Part shown: one piece after another, positions 20,725 to 23,325 of the stretch
Layout: each line of letters begins with the position of its first letter
How positions within the stretch are numbered: the stretch's first letter is position 1
Assembly: GCA_019649035.1 (NCBI GenBank)
Contig: BMAT01011647.1
Location: 86,284-109,608, forward strand
DNA length: 23,325 bases
Source of the DNA: Elysia marginata
Taxonomy: Eukaryota; Mollusca; Gastropoda; Plakobranchidae
Direction: 5' to 3'
Made by a program: the position numbers and the translations under genes
The notes under the pieces: generated by a model
Database searches by the model: none
Told to the model about the DNA's origin: nothing
What the model saw: only the letters and a program-made list of their open reading frames with translations

Positions 20725-20815
20725 ACTTGTTAGTTCAGTCGGTAGGCCTATGCAGCCAGCTACATTGCAAATTCAATCCAATAATGTGCAACAAAGTAAA
20801 GAGAAATTAAGCTTT
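20725..20815 (+). mobile_element. Weak tRNA-like SINE head
   Basis: TAGTTCAGTCGGTAG (20731-20745) is close to a tRNA A box, and ATTCAATCC (20771-20779) is a degraded B box. Spacing is about 5 bases shorter than in a tRNA and no cloverleaf stems are evident, so it is not a functional tRNA. A decayed tRNA-derived SINE is the likeliest reading, but a chance match is possible. Confidence 0.3.
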
Positions 20816-21239
20816 AAGCCTCAGTACCCCTACAGCACCAGTTCTTGATATCACATCATGCAGAAAAGTTTTCATAATTTATGAGATCAATAACAATGAT
20901 ACAGGATACTGAGAAAAACCTAAAGGGTTAATTTATGGATGCAATTGGTTTCAATGTTGACTTCAAATCTCATTTGAAAAACAAAAATTTTTTTAAGCTA
21001 CTGGTAATCAATGGGACTTTGTGTTTGAGAAATGCTGAACCTTTTAAAACTTGAAATGACATTGTTTGTATCATCAGGGACCATTAATGTAAGGAATTAA
21101 AGGCATATCACATTCCAAACAATAATACTTGACATTTGAACAGAAACAAAATATAATTATACATGTAGAAAATTGAATAATTTTAAAAACGTTCAACGTT
21201 ACAGTCCAGTGCGGATATTTCAAACCCAAAGGGGGCACT

Positions 21240-22600
21240 ATTTGTGTTTCTTGTTTTGCTATTGATCTGCAAACCACCCCTGGTTTATTCTCGCACATGA
21301 TTCATATTGCAAGATTAATTTAAGACAATTTTGTTTCTTTGTATGCTCTCTTTAAATCAGCTGTGCTCATCGAGTGATTCATTATGTCAGATGGTATGTA
21401 TGTTATAGCAGACCACAATTGTCGATGGAAAAAAAAAGAGTGCTGATGGCTTTGGATCCGTGAAGAGGGCACTTTGGGGATGACCCCTGGTTTTTGAAGC
21501 TGATGGTAAAGGATCAATTGCATTTTGTATTGCATCTACTTTGTTGTTTGTGCATCATAGTGACTTAAGCTGTCTGGCGTCTTTGTCGTAATACCTGCCA
21601 AACAAGGATTTCGACCATTCTTGTAATGTTTGTTGTTTTGTAATCTCGGTAGGCATATTCAGCTCAGAGTCGAACAAGAAACTTTGTAACATTTTTTCTT
21701 TTACATGTTTAAAGTATGCTTTGGTGTTTCTTGGTAGGAATAATGTGAGAGGGTTAGTTTTGTAAGTTATCTCGCCGATGTGTTTAACCCATGGAAGGTC
21801 GTTGCTGATGTACTTGGCAAACTTGACAGCTCTAGTATTTTCCCATGCGTTTGATGATGGGTTATGATTAATAGGTTTCCTTTTGTTGGTTACCCAAAAC
21901 CTTTGACATTTATGTGGACTGTACATGTATTCCCTTAGCCACCGTTCCTGCCATTTTTGCAGACTATCAAGGTCCTTCTGGATTTGTGATGGATCATTAG
22001 CGTGGTTGTCTTTCCTGCTTAATAAGCAGCCATCTGTAATTGTAAAGAGTCTCACAGTAGATGAGCCTGAGTTATATAAGACATAATAACGAACCCATGA
22101 CTGTGCTCTGGAATGCACCAGATGTTACATCCCCGAATCGGAATGTTATGCCTTCCAATAAAAGTTGTTGGGTTGTGTCTAACAGGAAACTTTTGATACA
22201 CTCTAAGGTGTATCTCCTGGCGCCTTATAATCTTTCACACTTGCTGATGAATTTCTGGTGTGGGATCTTATCCAAAGCTTTTTAAAAGTCTCACAGAACA
22301 CAATCAACTCATTGCCTTTCATTTAGGCCATGTTGTGTCATGATTAATTTCACAAGACCGTCTTTACGAAATTTGTGCTGAAATTTTTGTTAGAAGGTTA
22401 CCTGCCTCAAGATTATCAATGATGTTGCTGTGACTGATGTGTTCCATTACTTTGCAACATATACAATGTCAACAACATTAGCACTATTTTGATTTGAAGC
22501 TTTTATCGCCTTTTTGTAGAGTGGTGTGACAAGTACTCTGTCCATTTTTCTCTTGTGGGGAAGTCGCTTATTTGATGCAAGCTTGTCTCGTTTTTGTGTG
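21240..22600 (-). mobile_element. Decayed LINE (jockey/CR1-like) 3' half, antisense to the gene
   Basis: Read on the minus strand from high to low coordinates: VTPLYKK near 22530; CICCKVMEHISHSNI near 22465; an RT-like ETFKK block near 22290; DVTSGAFQSTVMGSLLCLI near 22125-22075, equivalent to the conserved TSGVPQG-TVLGPLLF block; STVRLFTITDGCLLSRK near 22055; KDLDSLQKWQERWL; VTNKRKP; HVKEK; and GRYYDKDA near 21590. The C-terminal tail SHQHSFFFHRQLW, then a PSDIMN-type end, falls in a different frame at 21535-21320. A short 3' UTR-like stretch with TTTGCAGATCAATAG lies near 21250-21270. Motif C, normally FADD or YADD, is disrupted to FTITDG. Frameshifts and stops show it is dead. The 5' half, with the endonuclease, is missing (5' truncation typical of LINEs). 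Confidence 0.85.
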
Positions 22601-23325
22601 TGAATTTTTAATGAAGGTTTCATTTATCACCTGTGTGTACCTTTTACTATAAATGTTGTCTGTTTTCCATTAAATATCAGTCAAGTTTGCATCACCACCA
22701 ATCCGGGTTATTGAGGAATGGTATTTACTTGCCAAAGCTTGATATCCTCACAAAGGCGAGTTGCTGTGCGTTTTGCTCTGGTGGTCAAAGCATTTAGCCT
22801 TTTTAGGCAACCTCGAGTCGACGGGGCCTACAGAGAGTTTCAATTTCTATAGTCACAAAGTCAGTCTCACATTTCAGATCGTTAGCTTAATATAATATAA
22901 AATTTAAAAAATTGATTGACTGCGATTACTCCATAACCGCAAGGTCTATCTCTTTTTATAAATTTCATACTCAGGTGGTTCTATTTCTTTATTGTAGATC
23001 ATTTTAGTCAGCCAAGTTTCGCACCCGATCACTAGGCTACATCTGCACTGGTCACCCATTGTAACCAATTATCCCGACCAAACCCGGCCGCGGCCTAAAA
23101 TTTACGGGAGGGACTTAGGTTCCCCTCTTGGGCCAATGAGGCTTCCCCATTTCGATTGTGATCTTGACAGAAAGTTGAAAATTGTGTTTGATTTTCAGAA
23201 AAAAAAATGTTACAGTTGAAAGAGAAAAAATGAGTGCTCTGATTATATCAGAAATATAACAGATACTTAGATTTTTATGTGACTTACAAATTGATTTTTG
23301 TTTCAAATGAAAAAATATTGGGAAT
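22601..23325. other. Right flank, nothing recognised
   Basis: No coding frame or repeat could be identified. The stretch may include unrecognisable 5' sequence of the LINE relic up to about 22800. A locally GC-rich patch (CCCGGCCGCGGCC near 23084-23096) stands out from AT-rich surroundings. Confidence 0.4.

Noticed and set aside
1-23325. CRISPR array, bacterial operon, defence or other prokaryotic system
   Set aside because: No regularly spaced repeats, no Shine-Dalgarno-led ORFs and no long uninterrupted genes; the only cellular gene has spliceosomal introns.

Overview
The window looks like nuclear DNA of an animal. It is AT-rich, with one gene in small exons separated by long GT-AG introns, decayed LINE retrotransposons, tRNA-derived SINE sequence, a MITE-like inverted-repeat element and CT/GT microsatellites. 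There are no operons, Shine-Dalgarno sites or long bacterial-type ORFs. The gene family, the repeat types and the recurrent palindrome TAGGCCTA would fit a marine invertebrate such as a mollusc or another lophotrochozoan, but that placement is a guess and the sequence does not prove it.

Main gene. One protein-coding gene lies on the plus strand in seven coding exons: 5668-5838, 8761-8975, 9854-9980, 10704-10853, 13864-14033, 15241-15478 and 15958-16404. Every junction is GT-AG and the phases (0,2,0,0,2,0) keep the frame open throughout. The product is 505 residues: a disordered N-terminus, a BTB/POZ domain, a BACK-like helical region that appears shortened, an acidic Ser-rich linker, and a C-terminal PHR beta-sandwich. 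This is the architecture of the BTBD1/2/3/6 family, which act as CUL3 ubiquitin-ligase substrate adaptors. The start codon is supported by an in-frame TAA 9 bases upstream and an A at -3.

Upstream, 1-5232 holds no recognisable coding sequence. It contains a long CT microsatellite and an isolated splice-bounded mini-exon candidate near position 100. A probable 5' leader with four short upstream ORFs lies at 5233-5667. Intron 1 contains a LINE C-terminal-like relic (about 6400-6585, minus), a CT-rich tract, and two related copies of a SINE-like sequence, one with a tRNA-like head. Intron 4 contains a decayed LINE reverse-transcriptase fragment (11250-11925, minus).

Downstream of the stop codon, 16405-19077 is AT-rich, non-coding and free of AATAAA. 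A dense cluster of AATAAA hexamers follows at 19078-19668, suggesting a 3' UTR of roughly 2.7-3.3 kb. Beyond it lie a 566-bp pogo/Tigger-like inverted-repeat element (20093-20658, flanked by TA), a weak tRNA-like SINE head, and the largest LINE relic (about 21240-22600, minus) with a destroyed catalytic motif. All three LINE relics are antisense to the gene. I found no RNA gene, CRISPR array or defence system, and no second cellular gene.
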